Shown one piece after another: positions 23,631 through 33,130 of a stretch of 64,000 bases of DNA. The DNA is from Triatoma infestans. Its lineage: Eukaryota; Arthropoda; Insecta; Hemiptera; Reduviidae. The stretch is from assembly GCA_011037195.1 (NCBI GenBank), contig JAAEAF010001967.1, forward strand, positions 124,001-188,000. The letters run 5' to 3'. The position numbers and the translations under genes were made by a program. The notes under the pieces were generated by a model that ran no database searches, had not been told where the DNA came from, and saw nothing but the letters and a program-made list of their open reading frames with translations. Each line of letters starts with the position of its first letter. Position 1 is the stretch's first letter.

Positions 23631-24872
23631 AGGACTTATAAGGCGGTCCAGATGAACCTTAACATTGTCATGCGACGGGTACTGAGAGAAATGGGAAGCA
23701 TGGGACTTACTCTTGCGACCCAAAAAACAGAAATAGTAGCACTCAGCCACAAGCGGATACCAAAAGAGGACCCAATTATGGTGGGTGAGGTAGAGATCTT
23801 TACAAAGCCGGCAGTCCGATATCTGGGGGTCATGTTAGACACCACGTTAAGTTTTTGGCCCCACATAGCTCGCATAGCAGACAAGCCGGCGGCCATGACA
23901 AGCAGATTGGCGAGGCTCATGGCGAACACGTATGGCCCAAAACCGAACAAGCGAAAGCTACTGATGGCAGCGGTGAATTCGGTACTGCTGTATGGAGCGG
24001 AAGTATGGGCTGAAGCACTTCGCTTCGCGAAGTATAGAAAGCGAATTGCAGGAGTGCAGCGTAGAGGCGCTTTAAGAGTGGCGTGCGCCTACCGCACGGT
24101 GTCTGAACCAGCGGTCATGGTAGTCGCGGACACCATCCCAATCGACTTACTGGCAGCCGAGCGTAGGCGCCTGTACTTACGGAAAGCGGAGGACTTGCCA
24201 AAGACCAGCAAAAGGCGTGAAGAACGTGCCCGGACGATAGACGCTGGGCAGGAGCGCTGGATGCTGGACAGCGAGGCTGATCCCAAATATCGAACCGTGA
24301 GTCGAGAGGCAACATGGGGAGGTAAACTATTACCTCACCCAGTTCCTGACGGGGGATGGGTACTTCCGAAAATACCTCCATAGGATCGGAAAGACAGAAG
24401 ACCCTCAATGTACCACTGCGAGGAATGTGTGGAGGAAGATGCCTACCATGTCTTTTTTGCCTGCAGTCTGTGGGGGACGGAAAGAAGACGAGCAACCGAT
24501 GTAATAGGCGTTTTTAGCCCGGAGGACGTCACTCAAAGAATGCTCCGCGAGGAGAGTGGATGGGCAGCAGTGGCTGTGTTTGTTGAAGACGTCCTGAGGA
24601 AGAAAAAGTGCGTGGAGAGCACACCCCCTCACCAACAAGAGTCCCGTGCCACTTGAGAGGGAGAAAGAGAAGTTTTGGCCTAAAGATGTGGAAGCCCGAA
24701 AGGGCTAATAGCGAAGGCCTTCCACGAAGTAATGTGGTAAACGGTTCCTTGGAAGGTTTAGCTAGGAGACGGGGATGTGCGTCCCCAGGATTGGCCAACC
24801 TGGTATCCATTGGATTTTACTCGCCGGAAAAAAAAATTATTATTATTATTAATATTATTATTATTATATTAG
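23631..24872 (+). mobile_element. 5'-truncated I/R1-like LINE copy with (ATT)n tail
   Basis: This is the 3' part of a non-LTR retrotransposon: the end of the reverse transcriptase ORF (23634-24656), a 3' UTR of about 170 bp (24657-24833), and a 3' tail of ATT units (24836-24870). The 5' edge falls at about 23630, where AT-rich flank gives way to coding sequence that opens in the middle of the RT domain. Simple-repeat tails are known for I-type elements; poly-A would be expected for Jockey or L1. No target duplication could be identified, because both flanks are ATT-rich. Confidence 0.8.
23634..24656 (+). pseudogene. LINE ORF2 C-terminus: RT end plus CCHC knuckle, frameshifted
   Basis: The frame is open from 23634 to 24383. 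It reads GLTLATQKTEIVAL, then VRYLGVMLDTTLSFWPHI (the Y-L-G-V block after the RT palm), then KLLMAAVNSVLLYGAEVWAEAL and VQRRGALRVACAYRTVSEPA, all typical of I/R1-group ORF2. Near 24318 the family pattern LTQFLTGDGYFRKYLHRIG appears one frame over; the original frame resumes near 24408 with CEECVEEDAYHVFFACSLW, a C-x2-C-x7-H-x4-C knuckle. Two compensating frame changes plus 5' truncation make it a dead copy. Its long ORF (23652-24383) should not be mistaken for a host gene. Confidence 0.85.
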
Positions 24873-25160
24873 CAAAATGAAATATGGATAATTACATTAA
24901 CTTTAAAAGATGGACTTATAACTAACTAGCTTTCACTTTTAAGAGGTCATCAAGATGTAAATTATCTTTATCATTTATCAAATTTAGGACATTCCAGGAT
25001 GGGACAATTCTGGAGGAATTTCCCACAAAACCCTCCCCCCCAAAAAATCACCTAAACGTTGTATTTACATTTCCCTTGTGTGGCTGTGTTTATATATATT
25101 ATCAGTAACTTCAAGTAAAAAGGGTTACGATGCAAGGCAGAAGTTGGTAGTGACCTCTAT

Positions 25161-25193
25161 CGAGCGAGCGAGAGAGAGAGAGACAGAGAGAGA
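25161..25193. repeat. (GA)n microsatellite
   Basis: CGAG units pass into GA units with one CA interruption, just left of a family R copy. Confidence 0.9.
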
Positions 25194-25336
25194 TAAAAAT
25201 CTTTATAGACGATAGTTTCTCAGAAAATAACAAAAAACCCGAAAACCTATTCTGTAAAACTACATTTCCGGTTAACCTATTATCCTCAGATTTGGAATTC
25301 TTGCAATGTTTCTAACTTATTATTAATATTATAAAA

Positions 25337-25465
25337 GCGGGCGCCCGCAAGGGGTATCTGTTGCTTGGGAGTAGCGGCCCGACGGGTTCACCATAGCTCA
25401 GTACTCCAGCCCTTCATCAGAACAGTACACAATATACTTAAACTGTATACTGGCGAAAGTCAAGG
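25337..25465. other. GC-rich unassigned insert next to a SINE
   Basis: Opens with the perfect 12-bp palindrome GCGGGCGCCCGC (25337-25348), then GTAGCGGCCCGACGGGTTC and CCCTTCATCAGAAC. GC content is far above the surroundings. It lies inside family R copy 5 and directly precedes the SINE, so both may have arrived together or one after the other. Confidence 0.4.
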
Positions 25466-25712
25466 GAGAGGGAAGGGATTAGCTCAGTGGTAACGCGCTG
25501 GACTAACAACGTGAAGGTCCCGGGTTCGAATTCAGCATGCTGCCCTTAGATTTTTTTCTTCCTAAGAGCCTCTACAACTCACTGTCCGTGATGGGCAGTG
25601 TTGTATGTAGCTAGAGAACGCTGCTTGGAGGCCGGCTGAGGATCGGAGAAAGCTCCGGGGGACACAATAGATCTTTCAGGTCGCAGTGAAATAATCACCA
25701 ACAACAACCTGC
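25466..25712 (+). mobile_element. tRNA-derived SINE, family 1
   Basis: GGGAAGGGATTAGC, A-box TAGCTCAGTGGTAACGCGC, B-box GGGTTCGAATTC, then the family 1 body with TCTTCCTAAGAGCCTCTAC and GGAGGCCGGCTGAGG. The 3' end departs from the minus-strand copy at 17.4 kb after GATCTTTCAGG. A tRNA-like cloverleaf is not kept through the body, so this is a SINE and not a tRNA gene. Confidence 0.8.
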
Positions 25713-26336
25713 AATGTACAATCTACAGAAGTAGCAGAACCATACATAACGCTGAGATGGTGCCTTAGTGAAAAGCTTAACATAACTGTTCGCACAGAAA
25801 CCTTCCGAAAAAAATTAATTTTTCTGTGACTATTATCAGGGCGCTTAGTATTCCAAGTTTAAAGAAAATCGTTAAAGCATGCCGCCTTTTTAGAAATTTT
25901 CAATGAACCTCAGGATCTTATTCGGTAAACTTCTAATTCTAGTTAACCAATTTTATTCGAAAGTGAAATTCTAACTATGCATTAAATAGACCTTAAACAG
26001 GTGAGAGAACCATACATTGTACTGAAGTAACACTCAAGTTGCCTTGCAATCTCTTAGAACGTAACCAAAAAAAAATTTTACCTTAAAAAAAAAGGTTTCA
26101 AATAAAACCACTAGGGCTTTATGTGTGCAGATAGTATGCGCATCATAAAGAAAATCTTTGGAGCCCACTTTAAGACAAAACTCGAATAAGAGTCTTAATG
26201 AGTCTAAACTCGAATGAAAGAAAGCCTTTCACGAAAAGTGGTGTTTTTGAGATAAAACAATATTTCCCTCCGAAATTTGTTACGTTTGCAATATTTTCTC
26301 TTACGGCTGTAAGAGAAAGTAAAAATAGTAAACTGT

Positions 26337-27625
26337 CAATTGTTGTTAAATTTAAAACAATTTTAAAGTAAAAAAAGAGATGCAGAATAAACTTTTAAAA
26401 CCTTTAACAATTAACAAGTATTTGATCTCTATTAAGTGTTTAATACATAAATAAATGTTTTAGAATTTATATTAAATACAAATGTTTATAAAACAATAGC
26501 GCACAATATAGATATACTGAACTATATATAGACATTCATGCTATATAGTAACTTGGTACGGACGTCTGTGAGTACAGTTGTACTGTGTTGTTATTGTGTG
26601 CTGTACGTTGGCAGCAGCATGCGCTAACCCGTTTATATTGTATAATTGATTTACAATCAATTTAACAAAGGGAATCTTCAATTAGGTAATTGATATAGCC
26701 TAATTACAAATGTTTCATTAAGCAGTATTCACAAGCTCTCCAACACCGTTAACTATCCCATTGCTTGCCCACAAGATTTCTCAAACTCCTACTTAAAATT
26801 AATATTAATATTAGATGGATATTATTAATTCATAGTTTCTAGTTTGCTAAGATTAGATATTATAGTACTTATTAATTTAATATTAACTTTATTTGGATAC
26901 ATTAATTCTACTTTCTTTTAATGCTGCCAAGGAAAAACACACACACACCATATATAATATATATATATATATAATTGTGATTTGGTAGGCATGTTCGTTG
27001 TGACAAACACGAAAAACCATTTTCTCAAAAACAGTTCCAATGAACTGTTCCCAAATCTCGCTGAGGAGCTGCAAGGTTGAGCTATCTACTAAAATGTCAT
27101 TTCTGTAAAGTTTTATATGTCTATAGGTCTCGACTATACTTATATAATTGTAATAGATTGCTACGATATGTCTTGCTACCAGTAGCTCTCAGAGGGGGCA
27201 GGCTAGAAAGCATATCTGAGCAACGGAAGGAAAAGTTAAAAAAGTAGAAGGCTAGTCCAACCACCCGCTTAAAATAGGGTGCCTAGCTGCAATTCACTCT
27301 CATTCAAATGCCATTCGAACAACCGTCAACGCTCAACGACCATCGTTCTCATACGTCACTCTGCCAGCCAGTCTGTCATTCTCTTCTCAGGCTACCTACC
27401 ATACTCTCACTCAGTGTATATCCAGTGTATACAGTGTAAAATCCTTACCATGCTTGGTGTTCTCATTCAATATAAACAGTGTTTAGAATATCTAACTTAA
27501 ATCACTCTAGTTTCTTTTTCCCATATGGGGCCTTAACAATTTAAAGTCCATTAACAATTAAATGCAAAGTTTCTAATAAATTGACCTAACAAAAATTTAA
27601 CAAGGAATAATAAAAGAAGAATTTT
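26337..27625. other. No gene seen
   Basis: AT-rich sequence with a perfect 8-bp inverted repeat (AATTGATT...AATCAATT) near 26643-26661 and a compound CA/AT microsatellite at 26937-26974. 27280-27510 is less AT-rich, with TGTATATCCAGTGTATACAG; its ORF (27279-27500) shows no domain. Confidence 0.45.
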
Positions 27626-27629
27626 TTAT

Positions 27630-27800
27630 TCCATTGTGGAAGGAATCCTCGCCCTAAGAGCCAGAAATCTGGTCGATAACCAGAAAGTCCTAGAAAAAAT
27701 CAAGACAACAGAAATGGGCTTCTGGCGGAGATGTGTCTAAAAGGCAGGTTGTAGAACAAAGTATGAAAATATATGCATGGAAGTGGGGACCAAAAATTCC
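27630..27800 (+). pseudogene. Decayed LINE ORF2 tail, left piece
   Basis: In one frame from about 27693 the sequence reads EKIKTTEMGFWRRCV, then after one stop KAGCRTKYENICMEVG. The TTEMGFWRRC block is typical of the region downstream of the RT thumb in RTE-like insect LINEs ('aTEMkFwRRi...SRldrirNe'). The reading stops near 27800, where unrelated sequence begins. The continuation is found at 28165-28415. Confidence 0.6.
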
Positions 27801-28164
27801 GTTGGTGAAAGTCTAATCTTCTCGACCTCTATTTTGTCTCGTGATCAGTTGCGCTTCATCAGTCGACGCCTTGGATTTTTTGGGAGAGTTCTGGATGCTA
27901 ACGATTACACCAAGAGATTGACAGGGTAAGAACTTTTTATATTGAGTTTTGACCAGATCGGAGACGTAATGAGCATTTAGCTCAGTATGAAGGGTGAGAT
28001 GAACACTTCGTACGGAGCCTCAGTGATACGACGGAGTACTTTGGAATTTGAGGACTGGATACGACGAAAATTGGAAGGCTTGGATGTACCCCATAGTTCA
28101 GCTCCGTAAGTCCAAATAGGTCGCATAAATTTTGGAGTAAATAAGTCTCTTTTAGTAAGTATCA
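27801..28164 (-). pseudogene. Jockey-type LINE ORF2 C-terminal fragment
   Basis: On the minus strand from about 28140: TPKFMRPIWTYGAELWGTSKPS, then NFRRIQSSNSKVLRRITEAPY, and after stops NPRRRLMKRN near the end. These match the Jockey-clade C-terminus (IRPIWTYGIQLWG, RFQSKTLRMITNAPWYV, RRLKR). It sits in opposite orientation between two halves of another LINE reading, so it appears to have inserted into an older copy. The CTGATGA word at the lower end is part of this coding sequence and not a ribozyme core. Confidence 0.7.
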
Positions 28165-28415
28165 GTCTGGAGAATTATGAAGCAGAAATTTAGATGGTAT
28201 AGCCATTTCAGGAGACTAATCAGTTAACCAGAAAGAATATAGCGTTTGTAACCTCCAAGAAGAATTAAGAGAGGAAGACCAACTCTGAGATACAGAAGGA
28301 ACTTGTTGGCAGAGGACTCAGAGAGCAAGAGAGGGAGTGGATAACTATTTTCCTGGAGTAATGCTCTGACTTGAGAAACGCAACAGCACTGAATAAGTTC
28401 TTGATTTTTTGCATT
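28165..28415 (+). pseudogene. Decayed LINE ORF2 tail, right piece
   Basis: Reads RIMKQKFRWYSHFRRLIS, then after stops PRRIKRGRPTLRYRRNLLAED. WYGHV.RM followed by an R-G-R-P block is the usual C-terminal end of RTE-like LINE ORF2 proteins and continues the reading lost at 27800. Multiple stops show that it is old. Confidence 0.6.
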
Positions 28416-28689
28416 TTCTCGAAAATGGCTCCTATGATTTTCTTCAAACAAAGAAGGATTACTGTACACACATACCATTTTTGTTTGAAATTGATATTGT
28501 TCCGAAAACAAAATTGATATCTATATACAGTGTTGAAAAGACGACTCTTTGGAAGGAGAAGCGGATTTCTTCTGTTATCTTGGCACTCCAACAGTACGAA
28601 CAAAACTTATATAGATATCCTAAAACACTAGAAAGACTGAATAAAATAGAAGACAGAATGAATATAGCCCAAACCCAATTCTTAGGTTG

Positions 28690-28770
28690 TTGTGGTGGTT
28701 CGTTCCGTAGAGCTGGAAAGCATCAGAGACATTTTACGTGATCGCCTGCTTCATTTTGTGGTCATCGACC
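28690..28770 (-). repeat. Penelope/retrozyme-like module, truncated at the ribozyme site
   Basis: Minus-strand reading: GGTCGATGACCACAAAATGA, then GCAGGCGATCACG, then CTGATGCTTTCCAGCTCTAC and GGAACGAACCACCACAACAA. The copy at 29435-29520 has the same order. This copy ends abruptly at GGTC (28770): the hammerhead core that follows on that side in the other copy is absent, and the edge lies four bases from the predicted cleavage position. Confidence 0.6.
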
Positions 28771-29434
28771 TACAATCATTCAAAGTTTCAATGTAACCAA
28801 TATCATTTATGATTTGTCGCATTTAGGATAGGGTTCATTTGATGTTGTATAAGTTCCGTTCAAAGTTGGCCCACAACCATAAGATCAATTGATTTAATCA
28901 AGATAATATACCAAATTTTCTTACGTTTATTAACAAAACTGACTTTTTAACAACTCTCATTGAAGTAATTTAATTTCTGTATTAAATCAATCAAGTAATA
29001 AATCAATCAGTCAATTCTATCATTTTTATTTAGAGAGAGAGAAAAAGAAAGATTTGATTAGAAAATATTCAATTCACTGCTGGAAGGAAAACATTTGATT
29101 CGCTATTATGATGTCACATTTAATTTTGTTATTTATTCTAAATATATGTGTATGTAATTAAGTACTATTAATATTGTATCCTATTACATGTAATGTATTA
29201 AATGGTGTATGGAGAAAGAAAGAAAGAATGAAATCCATGACACTAACACCACAGACCAGCATACGCAGGGACTGTAAGTAGAGATAGCTCATACATCCAA
29301 TTACTTAGGTTTAGCATACATGCCAGCAATTCCAACAACACATGATCCTCTAGGTAGCATGGATCTGCCTTTATATCCGCTCCCTTTTGAACATTTAGAC
29401 GTTTCAATGGTGCTGTTCAAACATAGTCTATACG
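28771..29434. other. Sequence between two same-strand Penelope-like modules
   Basis: AT-rich sequence with no recognised coding region. If the two flanking modules are the repeats of one short non-autonomous element, this is its body. Confidence 0.35.
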
Positions 29435-29600
29435 CTGTTGTGGTGTTGTGGTTGGTTCCGCAGAGCTGGAAAGCATTAGAGATATTTTTTGGGGTAGCCT
29501 GCTTCTTTTTGTGGCCATCGACCGGTTTCGGGCGTTCGCCCGTCATCAGGATGCGTTTGTCAAACAGTGTGATAACATAGATTTGCACAGAGCAAATTTA
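29435..29600 (-). mobile_element. Penelope/retrozyme-like module with hammerhead motif
   Basis: The minus strand has a hammerhead core, then GATGGCCACAAAAAGAAGC, then CTAATGCTTTCCAGCTCTGC and GGAACCAACCACAAC, all in the order of the truncated copy about 750 bp away on the same strand. Upstream of the core are a CTATGTTATCACACTG block and TTTGACAAACG; the first is shared with the copy at 41.9 kb. Hammerheads with a very short stem III are known at the ends of Penelope-like elements and in animal retrozymes. No reverse transcriptase or GIY-YIG domain was found here. Confidence 0.65.
29511..29555 (-). ncRNA. Hammerhead-type self-cleaving ribozyme motif
   Basis: Read on the minus strand: CATC (stem I, 5' side), CTGATGA core (29549-29543), one unpaired C, GGGC-GAAC-GCCC hairpin (stem II), GAAA core box (29529-29526), a two-base-pair stem III with a CG turn, the GUC triplet (29522-29520), then GATG, which pairs with CATC to close stem I. 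All conserved core bases are present. The extra C between A9 and stem II departs from the standard G10.1-C11.1 pair and could lower activity. The tiny stem III suggests action as a dimer, as in other retroelement hammerheads. Cleavage is predicted after 29520. Confidence 0.65.
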
Positions 29601-30455
29601 GTTTATACACTGACTAGTCTTTAAATGTTTTTGTTATGGCCTAACTACGTTAAAAGGGGGGAGGGTGGTGGTACCTGAGTCTATACGCATTTCTAATATT
29701 TTTACAACATCGCCCTTAGATATTAGAAGTATAGATGCGGAGTGACTATACAACGCCCACGACCAAAAAAAAATCTATCGACTGGGCTTCTTTGATCATC
29801 TTATTAGTAACTATCAGTGAATTATACATAGGAATGTGAAGTAGTGACCTAGAGTTTACCTAAAGTTATGCTAAACCCAAGTTGCTGAGTACATTAACTA
29901 TCTCTAGGAGCTCCTGTAGGAGTATTGTTTACATGGTCCATCCATAGGGACGCCATGATTTCTCAAGAAGTAACTGGGCTTTCACCTATGAGGAACATGA
30001 TCGTAAAGTGAATTCACCAAAAAAACATCCATAACGGTTTAGAATAGCCAATGTTTTGACTTGAATTTCTTCTCAATTGTTTTTTTCTTCTTGCAAAATT
30101 TTAGGCAGTAATTTTCTTGAAGCCTACCTTTTCCAAACCAAAAGAGGTTATATCTTCGAAATAGCTGTTCTCTGCAGCCCTTTTATTCTTACCAGATTTC
30201 TTCTACACGTTTCAGTCCAACCTCTTCACTCCTAACCTTTAAATCCCGTCTTTCTCATCAACTTTTCTCCACCTATACAGCCCTCCATTTAAGTTAAACT
30301 AGCTCACAATTGATGTGAATTTTATATATCAAAATAGTCTTAGCTCTTTGCACTAGGCTTATATATTTTTATTGTATATTTCTTTGTCTGTGTGCTTCTT
30401 TTTTCGTCGTATTCTTTCTATGCCATTATTATGGATTTGTTTTGCTATCTTTTCC
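29601..30455. other. No gene seen
   Basis: Mixed sequence. 30100-30300 is somewhat pyrimidine-rich. No recognised coding or repeat signal. Confidence 0.45.
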
Positions 30456-30457
30456 TC

Positions 30458-30872
30458 ATATTGCTGTCAAAGAAAGCATGGCAATAGTGTCAAATTTTCG
30501 AAATTGATTTTTTTTTTTTTTTTACAAGAAATACATGTTTTGAAGTCCCCTGAGTCTGAAAAAGTAGTTTTAAAAAATTGGTCTGGGTGTCTAGGTTCAG
30601 TGTAACTCAAAAATTAAAAATCGCTGAAAGTTCAAACTTGATATTTCGTTCAAGTTCCACTAAGAGACCTGACAAAAGCGTTTTGGTCAAAATCGGTCAA
30701 CCGGAAGTATCACTTTACTTTTTGGGCTTTTTTTTTCACTTCACAGTAGAGAGCTACAACTTCTATTTGTAACACTATTCCGGGAAAATTCTTTTAATGG
30801 TAGTTTTTAAGGAAGGGTGGAATTATGCCTTCTTCTAATGTGCTGATTTTAATTTACTTTACAATCCTGTCA
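30458..30872 (-). repeat. Family R dispersed repeat, copy 6
   Basis: Reverse orientation: GTGTCAAATTTTCGAAATTG, CAAGAAATACATGTTTTG, CCCCTGAGTCTG, AACTTGATATTTCGTTC, CGGTCAACCGGAAGTATCAC and ACTATTCCGGGAAAATTC. These are the complements of the standard right half. The CA microsatellite is missing at its usual place. Confidence 0.8.
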
Positions 30873-31837
30873 ACTAAATAATATTAATAATTTGCTATTT
30901 TTTTAATTTTTTTTTACGATACTTAGCAATTGTGAATTTAAAAAAAAAAAAAAATTGTGAGATGAAAAATATTTTATATAATTGCCACTTCATTTCGATT
31001 TCATGGTTAATTATATCCTCTGACTATTGTGAAATGTGAATCCTTTACAACAGAACTAATGTCTCGTTATTGTATTATATGATTAGGTACTAATTAAATG
31101 TAAATATTTGATAGAAACGGTAATTGTGAGAAATGTTTTGTTTTAGTGCTATTATAAGGAAACTGTGCTATTTCTGTAGGAGATTTCATTTTAAACTACT
31201 ATAACTGAACTAGGTATATTCAGTCAAAGAATTAATTACTTTTTATGGTATCAAAATGCATTCATTCATTCATAATAAAACTTGTTCAAACAACTTGCCA
31301 TTAAAGTTATCAATAAATTTAATGTTTGATCTACTGGCTTTGAAAACTTGGCTTGAATAGAACAGTTGATATGATTGAATAATAATTTTTTTAAAGAGAA
31401 TTTTTAGTGGGTGTACTAGTTCTTCAGTATTATACTCTCTCACTTTCGCTCTCTTTCTTCCGGTTATATTTCTCTAACTTTTGATTTTTATATTAATAAC
31501 TCGTCAACACCAGACACACCATCTGCTAGGAAATACTGATAAGAAATGTAATAAATTAAAAATAGAAAAAGTTATATATTTTGAAGTGGAATGTGCGGTT
31601 GAAGTCTAGTCAAATGCTGACATTAAGTATATTATTTTACAACCACACATTAACTATTTACCTGCAATGGACAAGCTTTCCAAGCTTGGATGCTCTAAAG
31701 GTTGGCATCAGTATATTGTAGAAAATTTATTTCGTTGAAATGATGGATACAATTTATTAAAAAAAAAAAAAATTGAAAAAAAAAAAGGTTCGTTTTTTGA
31801 GAAAGAAAAAATTCCGACCAAAAACACTTATATACGC
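30873..31837. other. No gene seen
   Basis: AT-rich DNA with T and A runs near 30908 and 30940. Confidence 0.5.
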
Positions 31838-33130
31838 CTTTCTCTTACTGCAATTAATACAATTAATTGGCGAATTTTCAATAAAATTGCAATATTTACA
31901 TATGTTTAATTAGGTCACCATTAAAAAGATAGTAGGAGGGGGGGAGTATGCTATTATACCTGGCCAAGTATGGTAGTATACCTGGCCTATGTGACAGGCC
32001 ACTCTGATCTAAAATAAATAAACCTTGTGGAGGCAGTTTAAATTTAATATATATCCAAAATGGGGTCCTCCAGAACTACTAAAATGAATTTTTCCAGAAT
32101 AATGTTTCAAATAATAGTGACAGGTTTATACCTGTGCGGAATATTATCATTCCAAATTTAAAGAAAAGCTTGCATACGTTTTCAAGAAAATTCAGAAAAA
32201 AAAAACTCAAATCGGACCAATCACTTCAAATTTGGAATTCAATCAATTCTTCTACATTACTTCAGTATTATATATAGGTGATGAAACCCAACATTATAAT
32301 GAAGTGATACTTTAGGGAAAAGTTTGAAGTTGTTCTCCTCTAGAATCATCCAAAAATTCCATTTTCTTGGAGAAATGTTTAAAATAAAAGTATTACCGTG
32401 AAGAAAGTAATTAAAGTTCAAGAGAATAATTTATTCTTGATTATTTCTATGTGGTGTTGTTGATTGGCTGTTTTATAGTAGTATTAGATGATTAATTGGG
32501 ATGAAATTGATGAACCAATTGACAGCCAGATATATATTTTATTTAGATGTTAATTTAACATTCGTCGCAATTTGTCCTTGACGTTTCAGCATTAATACAT
32601 GCCATTATCAAAAGGATGAAATTTTATGTTTTAATATACATTGTCTGGAATAAAGAAAAAACATTATTTACAGATGGTGTTTTTGGTTAAGTATACAACA
32701 ATGAGTACAATTTTTTATTATTATTTATTTGATTATTTGGTCCACAATTCCTTAAGGTGAGTATTTAATTGTGGACCAAATAATCAAATAAATAATAATA
32801 AAAAATTGTACTCATTGTTGTATACTTAACCAAAAACACCATCTGTAAATAATGTTTTTTCTTCATTCCAGACAATGTATATTAAAACATAAAATTTCAT
32901 CCTTTTGATAATGGCATGTATTAATGCTGAAACGTCAAGGACAAATTGCGACGAATGTTAAATTAACATCTAAATAAAATATATATCTGGCTGTCAATTG
33001 GTTCATCAATTTCATCCCAATTAATCATAGAATAATTTATGTGTGTTGCTTGTATATATGAGTCTTTTTTAAAAATAAAAATCATATGAGTCATTTACGA
33101 GAAAATAGCGAAAGACTAAAAATATAATTA
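31838..33130 (+). repeat. Family R dispersed repeat, copy 7, split by a palindromic element
   Basis: Begins with the family's terminal CTTTCTCTTACTGCAATTA. Within it are TATACCTGGCC twice (near 31958 and 31978), ATGTTTCAAATAATAGTGAC, ATTCCAAATTTAAAGAAAAG, the TCAAATTTGGAATTC block, GATGAAACCCAACATTATAA and CTTGGAGAAATGTTTAAAAT. The sequence is then broken at 32434 by an insertion and resumes after 33039 with ATGAGTCATTTACGAGAAA and TAGCGAAAGAC. Confidence 0.7.
32423..33039. mobile_element. Palindromic Penelope-like insertion with 11-bp target duplication
   Basis: The element at 32434-33028 is bounded by AGAATAATTTA at 32423-32433 and 33029-33039. After a 53-bp unpaired left extension, two arms of about 263 bp (32487-32749 and 32767-33028) are almost perfect inverted copies, with one substitution and one single-base gap seen. 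A 17-nt spacer separates them. Each arm contains a hammerhead-like string: stem I UCCUU/AAGGA, TTGATAA in place of CTGATGA, a GGCAT/ATGCT hairpin, then GAAAC and GTC. Penelope elements are known for inverted terminal repeats, a short one-sided extension and variable target duplications. No coding sequence is present. Confidence 0.65.

Larger units (their letters stand above)
25195..26336 (+). repeat. Family R dispersed repeat, copy 5, interrupted
   Basis: The left piece (25195-25336) has TCTCAGAAAATAACAAA, ACATTTCCGGTTAACC and TTTGGAATTCTTGCAATG, then stops in ATTATAAAAG. The right piece resumes after about 395 bp and carries TATTCCAAGTTTAAAGAAAA, AACCATACATTGTACTGAAG, GTTTCAAATAAAACCAC and the terminal hairpin CTCTTACGGCTGTAAGAG before AAAGTAAAAA. 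The interruption is a GC-richer block with a SINE. Confidence 0.75.

Noticed and set aside
23652..24383. 243-codon ORF as a host gene
   Set aside because: Its motifs (YLGV, LLYGAEVW, R-ALR...YRTVS) and downstream CCHC knuckle are those of a LINE ORF2, with frameshifts.
25478..25550. tRNA gene
   Set aside because: A and B boxes are present, but the acceptor stem is not closed and the same head continues into a body shared with two other dispersed copies, so it is a SINE head.
27862..27885. Hammerhead core from CTGATGAAGCGC on the minus strand
   Set aside because: It lies in the coding sequence of a Jockey-type LINE (RRRLMKRN), has no matching stem I and lacks GAAA.
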